From the NCBI GenBank assembly GCA_902609095.1, contig CACLQQ010000026.1, forward strand, positions 1-35,701: a DNA stretch of 35,701 nucleotides. Direction: 5' to 3'. Source of the DNA: an uncultured Bacteroidota bacterium (GTDB lineage: Bacteria > Bacteroidota > Bacteroidia > Chitinophagales > Saprospiraceae). A program made the translations under genes and the position numbers. Positions 15,100 to 23,442 of the stretch are shown here, piece after piece. The notes below the pieces were generated by a model that saw only the letters and a list, made by a program, of their open reading frames with translations, made no database searches and was not told the DNA's origin. Every line of letters starts with the position of its first letter. Position 1 is the first letter of the stretch.

Positions 15100-16563
15100 T
15101 TAGTGGCTTTCTAAGTGAGCGTGATGTGTATCGTAAACTTTTCCTTGGGTAACTGCTTCTTGGTAATCATCCATTACCTCATCATGATGTTTCGTATTTG
15201 GCGCTAAATACTGGTCTCCAGAAGACTTAAGTATGGACTTAATCTCTGCTACAGCGACCACAGGAGCCACTCTCGTAAAGAGTAAGTATAGAACACCAAA
15301 AAATCCTAATGACCCTACGAAGATTCCTATCTCTACCCAGGTTGGCACATAGTATGACCAACTTGATGGTAAATAGTCACGTGCAAGTGTAGTCGCAATA
15401 ATTACAAATCGCTCGAACCACATCCCGATATTGATGAAGATTGACATAAAGAATGTCACCCAAATATTCCTTCTTAGTCTCCTTGACCAAAATAACTGAG
15501 GAGATACTACATTACAGAACATCATCCCAAAGTAAGACCAGTAGTATGGGCCAACAGCTCTGTTAAAGAATGCAAATTGCTCATATATATAACCAGAATA
15601 CCACGCTATGAACAATTCTGTCAAATATGCGACCCCAACAACTGTACCTGTCACTAGAATTACTTTATTCATAGATTCTATGTGGCCAATAGTGATGTAG
15701 TTCTGCAAACTTAATAGCCTACGGGTAATCAACATCAGGGTTTGTACCATTGCAAATCCTGAGAATACAGCTCCTGCAACGAAGTATGGCGGGAATATAG
15801 TGGTATGCCATCCTGGAATAACTGAGGTGGCGAAGTCAAAACTTACAATCGTATGTACTGAAAGAACTAATGGTGTAGCTAATCCAGCTAATACCAATGA
15901 TAGTGCTTCCCAGCGCTGCCAATGTTTAGCAGACCCTGTCCAACCAAAACATAAGAAACTGTAGATTCTCTTACGAATCCCCGTAGCTCTATCCCGCATG
16001 GTAGCGAAATCAGGTACTAAACCTGTATACCAGAATAATATAGATACCGTAAAGTATGTACTAATCGCAAAAACATCCCATAATAAAGGAGAGTTGAAGT
16101 TAGGCCACAGAGATCCTCTCGTATTAGGATATGGGAATATGAATATAGCCAACCAAATACGTCCCATGTGAATGAGAGGATATAGCCCAGCACACATTAC
16201 CGCAAAGATGGTCATCGCCTCTGCTGCTCTGTTTACCCCTGTACGCCATTTCTGACGGAATAATAACAGTATCGCAGATATCAGTGTTCCTGCATGACCT
16301 ATACCAATCCACCAAACGAAATTGGTAATATCCCAACCCCATCCAATAGTTCTGTTTAGATCCCATGTACCGATACCGTGCCATATGGTCCATAGTATAC
16401 AAAACACCATGAATCCAGCTAATACAGCAGAGATACCGAAAATAGCTAACCACTCCTTTCCAGGAGCACGCTCCGTTGGGCTAATGAGATCTTCAGTAAT
16501 ATCGTGGTAAGACTTATTACCTTGTACTAGAGGTTCTCGTAATGGACTGACTGTTGCACTCAT
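15100..16563 (-). CDS. actC: Alternative complex III quinol-binding membrane subunit ActC (NrfD/PsrC family)
   Basis: The 487-residue protein has about ten helices of the NrfD/PsrC type. Conserved segments include WWIGIGHAGTLISAILLL (84-101) and GLYPLIHMGRIWLA (126-139), both near the quinol site proposed in ACIII structures, plus IPGWHTTIFPPYFVAGAVFSG. ActC is taken to bind and oxidise menaquinol and hand electrons to the Fe-S clusters of ActB. The C-terminal tail contains further histidines (KHHDEV, DTHHAHLESH). It begins 18 bp after actB and ends 2 bp before actD. Confidence 0.96.
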   Translation of the reverse strand: MSATVSPLREPLVQGNKSYHDITEDLISPTERAPGKEWLAIFGISAVLAGFMVFCILWTIWHGIGTWDLNRTIGWGWDITNFVWWIGIGHAGTLISAILLLFRQKWRTGVNRAAEAMTIFAVMCAGLYPLIHMGRIWLAIFIFPYPNTRGSLWPNFNSPLLWDVFAISTYFTVSILFWYTGLVPDFATMRDRATGIRKRIYSFLCFGWTGSAKHWQRWEALSLVLAGLATPLVLSVHTIVSFDFATSVIPGWHTTIFPPYFVAGAVFSGFAMVQTLMLITRRLLSLQNYITIGHIESMNKVILVTGTVVGVAYLTELFIAWYSGYIYEQFAFFNRAVGPYYWSYFGMMFCNVVSPQLFWSRRLRRNIWVTFFMSIFINIGMWFERFVIIATTLARDYLPSSWSYYVPTWVEIGIFVGSLGFFGVLYLLFTRVAPVVAVAEIKSILKSSGDQYLAPNTKHHDEVMDDYQEAVTQGKVYDTHHAHLESH

Positions 16564-16581
16564 AAAGTCAACTATATATTT

Positions 16582-19500
16582 TTAAGATAATTCTAATACT
16601 TCGTCTCTGTTATTCACCTTCATAGTGTAGGTAACAGATGATCTAACATTTATTTCTTCTAATACAATCATGTTTAGAGGAGATTCCAACTTGTCGTGGA
16701 ATTCACCCTCTTTCATATTGGTATCACCAAAAGTAATTCCTCCCGTAGGACAAGCCATTTGACAAGCAGATTTGATATCGCCATCTCTCAACTGTCTGCC
16801 TTCAACCTTAGCTGTCAATTTACCTTCCTGTATCTTCTGTACACAGAAACTACATTTTTCAATAACCCCTCTTGATCTTACAGTAACATCTGGGTTCAGA
16901 ACCATTCTGGTCAAGTTATCAGCACCGAAGGGGACACTCTCACCGTTCACATCTACCTGGTTAGCAGGGAACAAATCAGCGGTAGTATAATCTAACCAGT
17001 TGAATCTTCTTACCTTGTAAGGACAGTTGTTAGCACAATATCTCGTACCGATACATCTGTTATAAGTCATCTGATTCAAGCCTTCGGAACTATGGTTAGT
17101 TGCATTTACTGGACAAACATTCTCACATGGAGCATTATCACAATGCTGACACATCATAGGTTGATATACCACATTAGGGTTCTCTACATCCCCGTAGTAA
17201 TATCTATCTATTCGTAACCATGCCATTTCTTGGTGTCTAGCGACTTGTTTCTTCCCAACGACTGGAATATTATTCTCAGCCATACAAGCAATAGTACAAG
17301 CTCCACAACCAGTACATGCATTGAGGTCCACATGTAATCCCCAGTGGTGACCAACCTCATACTTTTCTTTTCTGTAGGCATCATATGGATATAGCGTTTC
17401 TGCATTTAATCCTTGGTGATGCTCTCGCTCATTTTGTAAATCTTCAACTGCTTGCTCAAGATTATCAATATGTGCCTTTCTAATAATCGAACGACCTACT
17501 AATGAGCCTTGATAACCAGCAAAGATATTTCCATATCCTGGAGCTAAAGCAGCTTCATCAGCATTGATCTCTTCTCCTTTCTTATTATCAGCAGTAACAC
17601 CCATAGTATGGTGGTACTGTACACTACTGAACCATTGTTCTTTACCGATTTTATTACTCAACTGAGCACCTGTTGCATAATATTGTGCTAGTCCACCAGA
17701 CAATCTGATAGAATCGTTCACACTTACCCCAACATTTTTTCCGGCATCTCCGATTTTTGATCTTCCATAGCCTAAAGCTACCGCAACTGTACCTGGTGCT
17801 TGACCGAATTGCTGTACTACTGGTAGAACATATTCTTTATCTCCGATGATCAGCTTAGCTAAATCTCCATCACTAAGATTATTGAATCCTTTGAATTTCT
17901 TAACTCCATCAAATCCAACAGGAACAGTCAAGTAGTTACCCCATGCACATCTGGTTACTGGATCAGGCATCTCTTGTAACCAAGGATTATTAGCATGTTC
18001 ACCATTACCTATAGTCAAGGGTTCAAAAAATTGAACTTCTAAAGCATCTGAATCTTCTCCTTTTGATACTTTAGACAATGCATCAACTATATCAGCGCTA
18101 AAATCTTGCCCTAACCCAGGGGCACTATAGCTATAAATTCCATCACCTAACACTTGGTCCCAGAAAGTTGAGAAACTCAAATATTTGGATTGATTGGCGA
18201 ATAATGAAGACTCCCAATTTTTCTTGAGATAATCATAATACGGCTGATCAGAATTAGATGCTTTTCCTAACCATACCATCATTGACTCCTCACCCTGACG
18301 AGTGTCGAATAAAGGACTAATAGTAGGCTGAATTAAACTGACTTCTCCACGCTTAGCTTCAACATCTCCCCAACTTTCTAGGAAATGGTGTATTGGAGCA
18401 ACATGAGAACATAGAGCAGCAGTATCATTTATATCATATGAGAGAGCTACAGAAGCATTCAAACCAGATATCACCTCAGCTAAGTCTGTCATACCGTATT
18501 CGAAAACTGGATTACAGTTATTGAATATAACAACATCTACTGTGCCTTTTTTGATATCATTGACTAATGATACTAATCCTTGCTCGTTACCTTGTCGTTG
18601 TAAAGAAGCATTATCGAATGAAATAGTAGCGCCATAGTTGCTTAAGGCTTGATTCATGGCATTCACCAAAATCTGCTCAGACAGATTATTACTGCTACTA
18701 ACAATCAATGATTTACCTGCGTTTTTCTTTAATTCAACAGCCAAATTTGATAATGCCTTCTTAACAGCTGCATCTATTGAAGAAGCAACACTTCTTGTTC
18801 CAGATATTGCTGAATACAAGTAGGCTATTGCTTCACCTTGCTGAGATGGCTTCACCAAGATTCTGTTGTCAGCGTTAGAGCCTGTCATACTCATCTGAGA
18901 CTCTACCTGAACGTGCTTAGAAATTTTTGGATGATGAACATCCTTGACAACTCTATTCTTGGTGTAATGGATCGAATATTCAACCGGAGATATCCATGTA
19001 CCTAAGAAATCCGCGTTGAAACTGACAATTAAATCAGCCTTGTCAAAGCGATAATTAGGGATTGCTCGATCTCCGAATGTTATTTCATTAGCACTGAGCA
19101 TCGCAGCTGATGAAACGGCATCATACTGAACTAAATCGACGTTAGTATACTTAACTTTGAGGTCATTAATAACTGCCTTAGCTGTAGGACTAAGAATTGA
19201 CTGCGACACTACTCTGATACCCTTAGCTGAATTTAAGGCTGAGATAACATCTTTATCTAATTGATCCCAAGTAGCTGCTTCTCCATTGATAGATGGATTT
19301 TTAAGCCTATTCACATCGTATAAACTCAACACTGATGCTTGCACTCTGGCAGAAGTTCCGCCATGAGTTATGCTCGAAAGATCATTACCTTCGATTTTGA
19401 TAGGCCTACCTTCCCTGGTCTTAACCAAAATAGGACAACTATCACCACCACTTACATATGTTGAAGCATAATAAGTAGCCACACCGGGGACAATCTCTTC

Positions 19501-19755
19501 TGGCTTAATTACATAAGGGATTGCTCGTTTTAAAGGGATATCACATCCTGCTGCTGCGGTTGCGGCACTCACACCGAAACCTAACATCTTCAAGAAATCC
19601 CTTCTATTGCCACCTAAATCCTCCACAACTTCAGGATTTCCTAAGTTGTCAACTAATGATGGATTTTGGATTTCGTTTTGGGCATTGGCTATGAAAGACT
19701 CGTCTCTATTTAAGTCTTTCTCTCCAACCCATATATCTCCAAACTCTTGTTTCAT
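16582..19755 (-). CDS. actB: Alternative complex III iron-sulfur subunit ActB
   Basis: At 1057 residues this is the large fused subunit. A Tat-type signal RRDFLKMLGF (51-60) leads to a lipobox ending at Cys71, consistent with the lipidated ActB described in other ACIII. Residues 90-760 resemble a molybdopterin oxidoreductase fold; the family holds no molybdenum cofactor there. The ferredoxin-like domain has cysteines 814/817/820/824, 869/872/877/881, 901/907/911, 968/971 and 998/1002. These fifteen cysteines are the number needed for three [4Fe-4S] and one [3Fe-4S] cluster. The chain conducts electrons from quinol toward the heme subunits in the periplasm. It lies 28 bp after actA. Confidence 0.97.
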   Translation of the reverse strand: MKQEFGDIWVGEKDLNRDESFIANAQNEIQNPSLVDNLGNPEVVEDLGGNRRDFLKMLGFGVSAATAAAGCDIPLKRAIPYVIKPEEIVPGVATYYASTYVSGGDSCPILVKTREGRPIKIEGNDLSSITHGGTSARVQASVLSLYDVNRLKNPSINGEAATWDQLDKDVISALNSAKGIRVVSQSILSPTAKAVINDLKVKYTNVDLVQYDAVSSAAMLSANEITFGDRAIPNYRFDKADLIVSFNADFLGTWISPVEYSIHYTKNRVVKDVHHPKISKHVQVESQMSMTGSNADNRILVKPSQQGEAIAYLYSAISGTRSVASSIDAAVKKALSNLAVELKKNAGKSLIVSSSNNLSEQILVNAMNQALSNYGATISFDNASLQRQGNEQGLVSLVNDIKKGTVDVVIFNNCNPVFEYGMTDLAEVISGLNASVALSYDINDTAALCSHVAPIHHFLESWGDVEAKRGEVSLIQPTISPLFDTRQGEESMMVWLGKASNSDQPYYDYLKKNWESSLFANQSKYLSFSTFWDQVLGDGIYSYSAPGLGQDFSADIVDALSKVSKGEDSDALEVQFFEPLTIGNGEHANNPWLQEMPDPVTRCAWGNYLTVPVGFDGVKKFKGFNNLSDGDLAKLIIGDKEYVLPVVQQFGQAPGTVAVALGYGRSKIGDAGKNVGVSVNDSIRLSGGLAQYYATGAQLSNKIGKEQWFSSVQYHHTMGVTADNKKGEEINADEAALAPGYGNIFAGYQGSLVGRSIIRKAHIDNLEQAVEDLQNEREHHQGLNAETLYPYDAYRKEKYEVGHHWGLHVDLNACTGCGACTIACMAENNIPVVGKKQVARHQEMAWLRIDRYYYGDVENPNVVYQPMMCQHCDNAPCENVCPVNATNHSSEGLNQMTYNRCIGTRYCANNCPYKVRRFNWLDYTTADLFPANQVDVNGESVPFGADNLTRMVLNPDVTVRSRGVIEKCSFCVQKIQEGKLTAKVEGRQLRDGDIKSACQMACPTGGITFGDTNMKEGEFHDKLESPLNMIVLEEINVRSSVTYTMKVNNRDEVLELS

Positions 19756-19783
19756 GCTCGTGGTTTACGCTGATATATGATTG

Positions 19784-21181
19784 TTAATAGTGGCACTTTT
19801 GGCATTCTAATCCCCCTATGTCCTCCACTGTGATCTTTTCTTTTTCTCCTGTAGCTAATTGCTCATGATATAGCTCATAATTAGCATAGTAATCATTTCC
19901 TTTGAAATCAACTTCTGTTTGTCTATGGCAATTGATACACCATCCCATACTCAATGGTGCATGCTGTGCTACAACATCCATTTCTTCTACTTTCCCATGA
20001 CAAGTTTGACATTCAACTCCACCTGCAACGACATGCTGTGCGTGATTGAAATAAACGTGATCAGGTAAGTTGTGAATTCTAACCCACTCTATAGGGCCTT
20101 GTATTTGCTTCTTCTGCTTGTTAGTCAATGAAGTAACTATTCCTTCCCACTGAATATTCACCTCTTTAGCACCCTTCTTATCCAAATCCATTAAATCGTT
20201 ATCAGCTAAATACTGATCCGTTATCCACTTTCTATAGATCGCTTCGATTTCTTCAGTGGACAGATTGTCGTAATTCTCGATATACTGATTGTTTTGCGGG
20301 TCATATCCAACAGAAGCATAAATCTTAGTTAATTCGGCAGTTCCAAAGTTACTTCCGTTTTTAATCGCACTGTGGCAGTTCATACATGTATTAGTCGCAG
20401 GAATCACTGCATGTTTTGATCTTCTTGCACCATCGTGGCAATATTGACAATCGATACCATTCTCTCCAGCGTGTATGGCATGAGAGAAGTTAATTGGCTG
20501 ATCTGGCTCATAACCTTGCTGCCTTCCTAAACTAATGGCATTAGTCACTGTCGTATAACCTCCAAAGATCACTGCCGCCAAAATCAAAAGACTGACAACT
20601 GGTTTAGAAAATATCCTTTTGAGTATCGGTTTCTCAACATAATCTACATTGTCTTTAGCAGCAATTAACTTATTCAGACCGCTGATGTAATTCATTAATA
20701 TCAAAGCAAGTGCTCCTAAGGCAGCCAATAATATCCAGTAAAGCCAATTGTAATTGGCCTCAACTATCTCTCCTGTTTCACCTGAAGACGCTGTAGCTGC
20801 CTCAGGGACTTTGGTATATTCTTGATTTATGTAAACTAATATGGATTCGATATCCTCATCTGTGAGATTCGGCCATGGAGTCATAACAGTCGGCTTCCAC
20901 TCCTCCCAAAGCTCAACCGCTCGCGGGTGACCGGCACCAATCATTGCTTGACTATTTCTGATCCATCCGTAGAGATCTTCTCTTGGATAGTCAGACCATC
21001 GATCTTCAGTACCACCTAATGCAGGGCCCGTACCGGCAGTTTTCATGTCTTTTGCATGACATTGGGCACAATAATTTCTGAAGAGCGTCTTACCCACATC
21101 TGCAGATGGTTGAGCAATCACCGTTTGTGACAACATCAACATTAATCCAAAAAAACTTATTCTACAGTGTTTTAGAATCAT
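19784..21181 (-). CDS. actA: Alternative complex III multiheme cytochrome c subunit ActA, six heme motifs
   Basis: The start chosen is ATG 21181 (465 residues): it opens the signal peptide (MILKHCRISFFG...VIAQP), whereas an upstream TTG at 21235 overlaps the promoter. Six CxxCH motifs are visible, at 38-42, 245-249, 266-270, 391-395, 415-419 and 460-464. The first lies in a separate N-terminal class I cytochrome c domain (about 25-125). Two transmembrane helices (about 145-163 and 196-212) separate it from the five-heme domain, which is the part matching the pentaheme ActA of Rhodothermus marinus. The last motif is one residue from the C-terminus. It is the first gene of the 15-gene operon and has its own promoter-like sequence. 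Confidence 0.95.
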   Translation of the reverse strand: MILKHCRISFFGLMLMLSQTVIAQPSADVGKTLFRNYCAQCHAKDMKTAGTGPALGGTEDRWSDYPREDLYGWIRNSQAMIGAGHPRAVELWEEWKPTVMTPWPNLTDEDIESILVYINQEYTKVPEAATASSGETGEIVEANYNWLYWILLAALGALALILMNYISGLNKLIAAKDNVDYVEKPILKRIFSKPVVSLLILAAVIFGGYTTVTNAISLGRQQGYEPDQPINFSHAIHAGENGIDCQYCHDGARRSKHAVIPATNTCMNCHSAIKNGSNFGTAELTKIYASVGYDPQNNQYIENYDNLSTEEIEAIYRKWITDQYLADNDLMDLDKKGAKEVNIQWEGIVTSLTNKQKKQIQGPIEWVRIHNLPDHVYFNHAQHVVAGGVECQTCHGKVEEMDVVAQHAPLSMGWCINCHRQTEVDFKGNDYYANYELYHEQLATGEKEKITVEDIGGLECQKCHY

Positions 21182-21232
21182 TTTCGTTTCTTTTCTCACA
21201 GTTTTACCGTCAGTATAATCTGAATTTTGGCG

Positions 21233-21264
21233 CAAAATTAATCCTCAAAGCCCATTTATTACAA
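21233..21264 (-). promoter_or_regulatory. Predicted promoter of the act-cox operon
   Basis: The minus strand has TAATTTTG (21233-21240), an exact match to the Bacteroidota -7 consensus TAnnTTTG, and TTG (21262-21264) 21 bases upstream as the -33 element. Transcription would start near 21226, giving a leader of about 45 nt before the actA ATG. It sits in the 126-bp gap after thyA, so the respiratory operon can be expressed apart from thyA. No terminator hairpin for thyA is seen in the gap, so read-through is also possible. Confidence 0.6.
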
Positions 21265-21307
21265 CATCCTCCGTTCACCATTTTTATTCAGACTCAATAC
21301 AAATAAT

Positions 21308-22102
21308 CTATACCGATACCTCAGCCTTGATATGTGGATAAGGGTTATAATTCACTAATTCAAAATCTTCATATCTAAAGTCCTCTATCTTCTTAATATC
21401 CTTGTTCAAAAGCATTTGTGGCAATGCTCTTGGCTCGCGAGTTAGTTGCTCATTAGCCTGCTCTCTATGATTACTATATATGTGTACATCTCCGAATGCA
21501 TGCACAAACTCGCCGCACTCTAAATCGCACACTTGAGCAATCATCATCGTTAACAGTGCATATGAAGCTATATTGAATGGAACCCCAAGAAATGTATCGG
21601 CAGAGCGTTGATATAATTGGCAAGACAACCTCCCATCTATAACATAGAATTGAAACAAACAATGACATGGCATTAAGGCCATATCTTCTAACTCTCCGAC
21701 ATTCCACGCACTGACGATAATCCGTCGGGAATCAGGATCATTTTTAATCATATCAATTACCTGTTGTAACTGATCAACAACTCGTCCATCTGGAGTTTTC
21801 CACCTTCTCCATTGTTTTCCATAGACAGGACCGAGGTCGCCATCCTCACGAGCCCAATCATCCCAGATTCTCACCTTGTTCTTCTGTAAATACTTGACAT
21901 TGGTATCTCCATTGATAAACCATAGTAACTCATGGATGATTGATCGGAGGTGAAGTTTCTTAGTGGTAAGCAAAGGGAAGCCTTTCGCGAGATCGAAACG
22001 CATCTGATAACCGAAACAGCTTACAGTACCAGTTCCTGTGCGGTCACTTTTAGCTCTACCTTTAGTCAAGATATGTTTTAACAAATCGTGATACTGTTTC
22101 AT
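21308..22102 (-). CDS. thyA: Thymidylate synthase (ThyA)
   Basis: With ATG 22102 the product begins [12 protein letters not shown] and has 264 residues, the length of Escherichia coli ThyA. The catalytic cysteine falls at position 146 (MPCHCLFQF), also as in E. coli. Other family features are RTGTGT (21-26), the nucleotide-binding RRIIVSAWN (126-134), [10 protein letters not shown] and HIYSNH. It methylates dUMP to dTMP using methylenetetrahydrofolate. An upstream in-frame TTG at 22123 is rejected because it adds residues not found in the family. A 10-bp perfect inverted repeat lies 40 bp upstream. Confidence 0.97.
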   Translation of the reverse strand: MKQYHDLLKHILTKGRAKSDRTGTGTVSCFGYQMRFDLAKGFPLLTTKKLHLRSIIHELLWFINGDTNVKYLQKNKVRIWDDWAREDGDLGPVYGKQWRRWKTPDGRVVDQLQQVIDMIKNDPDSRRIIVSAWNVGELEDMALMPCHCLFQFYVIDGRLSCQLYQRSADTFLGVPFNIASYALLTMMIAQVCDLECGEFVHAFGDVHIYSNHREQANEQLTREPRALPQMLLNKDIKKIEDFRYEDFELVNYNPYPHIKAEVSV

Positions 22103-22141
22103 CTCCTTCGGTTGTCGGCGCAAATATGAAATAAATTATTC

Positions 22142-22166
22142 ACATATATGATCATTTCATATATGT
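22142..22166. repeat. Perfect 10-bp inverted repeat upstream of thyA
   Basis: ACATATATGA (22142-22151) and TCATATATGT (22157-22166) are exact reverse complements with a 5-base spacer. It lies in the intergenic region shared by thyA (minus) and the metalloprotease pseudogene (plus). There is no T run, and the arms are AT-only except for one G-C pair each, so it is a better candidate for a protein-binding operator than for a terminator. Chance in AT-rich sequence cannot be excluded. Confidence 0.45.
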
Positions 22167-22249
22167 ATTAAGTAAAATATTCTTCAATAATTGACACTGC
22201 GCTAGATGATTATTCTTTTGTAACTTAACTATAACTGATTAATATATTC

Positions 22250-23442
22250 GTGAAGGATTATTTGCTTATAATTTTCGCTCTTTTGGCTTTCCTGAATCAC
22301 TCAGTGAGACAAGAACTGATGAGATGTACTTCTCAGGCACCAAAGCATTTTTATAGCGATGAATCTTCTGAGATTTTTGCCTATAACAGAAATGAGATCA
22401 TCATTCCAGTTATCTTTCATGTAGTGTAGCATAACCCTGAAGAAAATATCTCTGAAGAACGGCTATTAAGCCAGGTACAGGTTCTCAATGATGATTACAA
22501 CAAGTCTAATATCGACATAATCAATGTTCCAGACCGATTTCAAAAGAATGTTACCAATGTATGTATCCGATTCTGTCTGGCACAACAAGATCCTGATGGA
22601 AACCCAATTAATGCAATAATCAGAACTCAAACTGATATAGAAAATATCGGAGGACGACGAGAAACAGAAAGTGATTTTAACTTACTAAAATCATCAAACT
22701 TAGGTGGATCCGATGCATGGAATACTTAACGATATCTAAATGTATGGATCAGTGCCAGAGATAATGTAGTCGCTGGTATAGCTACATTCCCCACCTCACC
22801 AGAAGCTGGAACAGATCAGGATGGTATAGAATTAGACTTTCGTACCGTTGATGTATCCGACAATGAAGATCAATATAATCTGGGCAGGACATTAACAAAT
22901 GAGGTAGGACATTACTTAAATATAGAGCATCCATAGGGGCGAACAGCCAGCTACTTTAATGAAGGAGATATGGTTAATGATACCCCAGATCAAGGAGAGC
23001 TCTATTTTGATTGTATCAAAGATGAACGATCAAGTTGTGGCTCAATTGATATGGTCAATAATTTTATGGGTTTTGTTGATGATGCCTGCCTTTTGTTTTT
23101 CACTAATGTACAGAGGGACAGAATGATAGATGCCTTGTTCAAATATCGGTATAGGCTCATTTCATCAGGTATATGTAATGATTCGCAACCCGTACCCCCT
23201 CAACCATTATAGGTGGCTGTTCTGAGACAAACTCCTTTTGGGTATCAGATTAATCTTTCTTTTTTACCTCAACAGAATTATCGTCTTGATTTGTATAATA
23301 GATCAGGCCAACATATTTGGGGTGAATCGCAAAATGGTTTATCCATACATCCTATAGATACCTTTGGCTTATCTACAGGAATCTATTTTCTTAGTTATAC
23401 CGCAGATGGCATGGAACAAGCCACAAAATATTTATTCTTGCT
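22250..23442 (+). pseudogene. Dead T9SS-exported M43 (pappalysin-like) metalloprotease
   Basis: One frame can be read from GTG 22250 to about 23440 without any frameshift, but it contains four stops: TAG 22427, TAA 22727, TAG 22934 and TAG 23210. The conceptual product has a signal-like start (KDYLLIIFALLAFL), then IIIPVIFHVV, YLNVWIS and TNEVGHYLNIEH. The last is the M43 zinc motif HEVGHxxxxxH with its first His changed to Asn (codon 22898-22900). Further on are the Met-turn region MVNNFMGF and a Cys-rich DACLLFF segment. The C-terminus (YRLDLYNRSGQ ... GLSTGIYFLSYT) is a type-A T9SS sorting domain. The original stop seems lost, as the frame runs on antisense into lptD to 23605. The substitutions fit C-to-T and G-to-A decay. 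Confidence 0.85.

Noticed and set aside
4118-23442. Recoding of TAG as a sense codon, suggested by five TAG among six in-frame stops in the two pseudogenes
   Set aside because: TAG serves as the ordinary stop of intact genes here (crotonase at 323, lptD at 23441), one interrupting stop is TAA, and the protease also lost its catalytic His, so simple decay is the better explanation.
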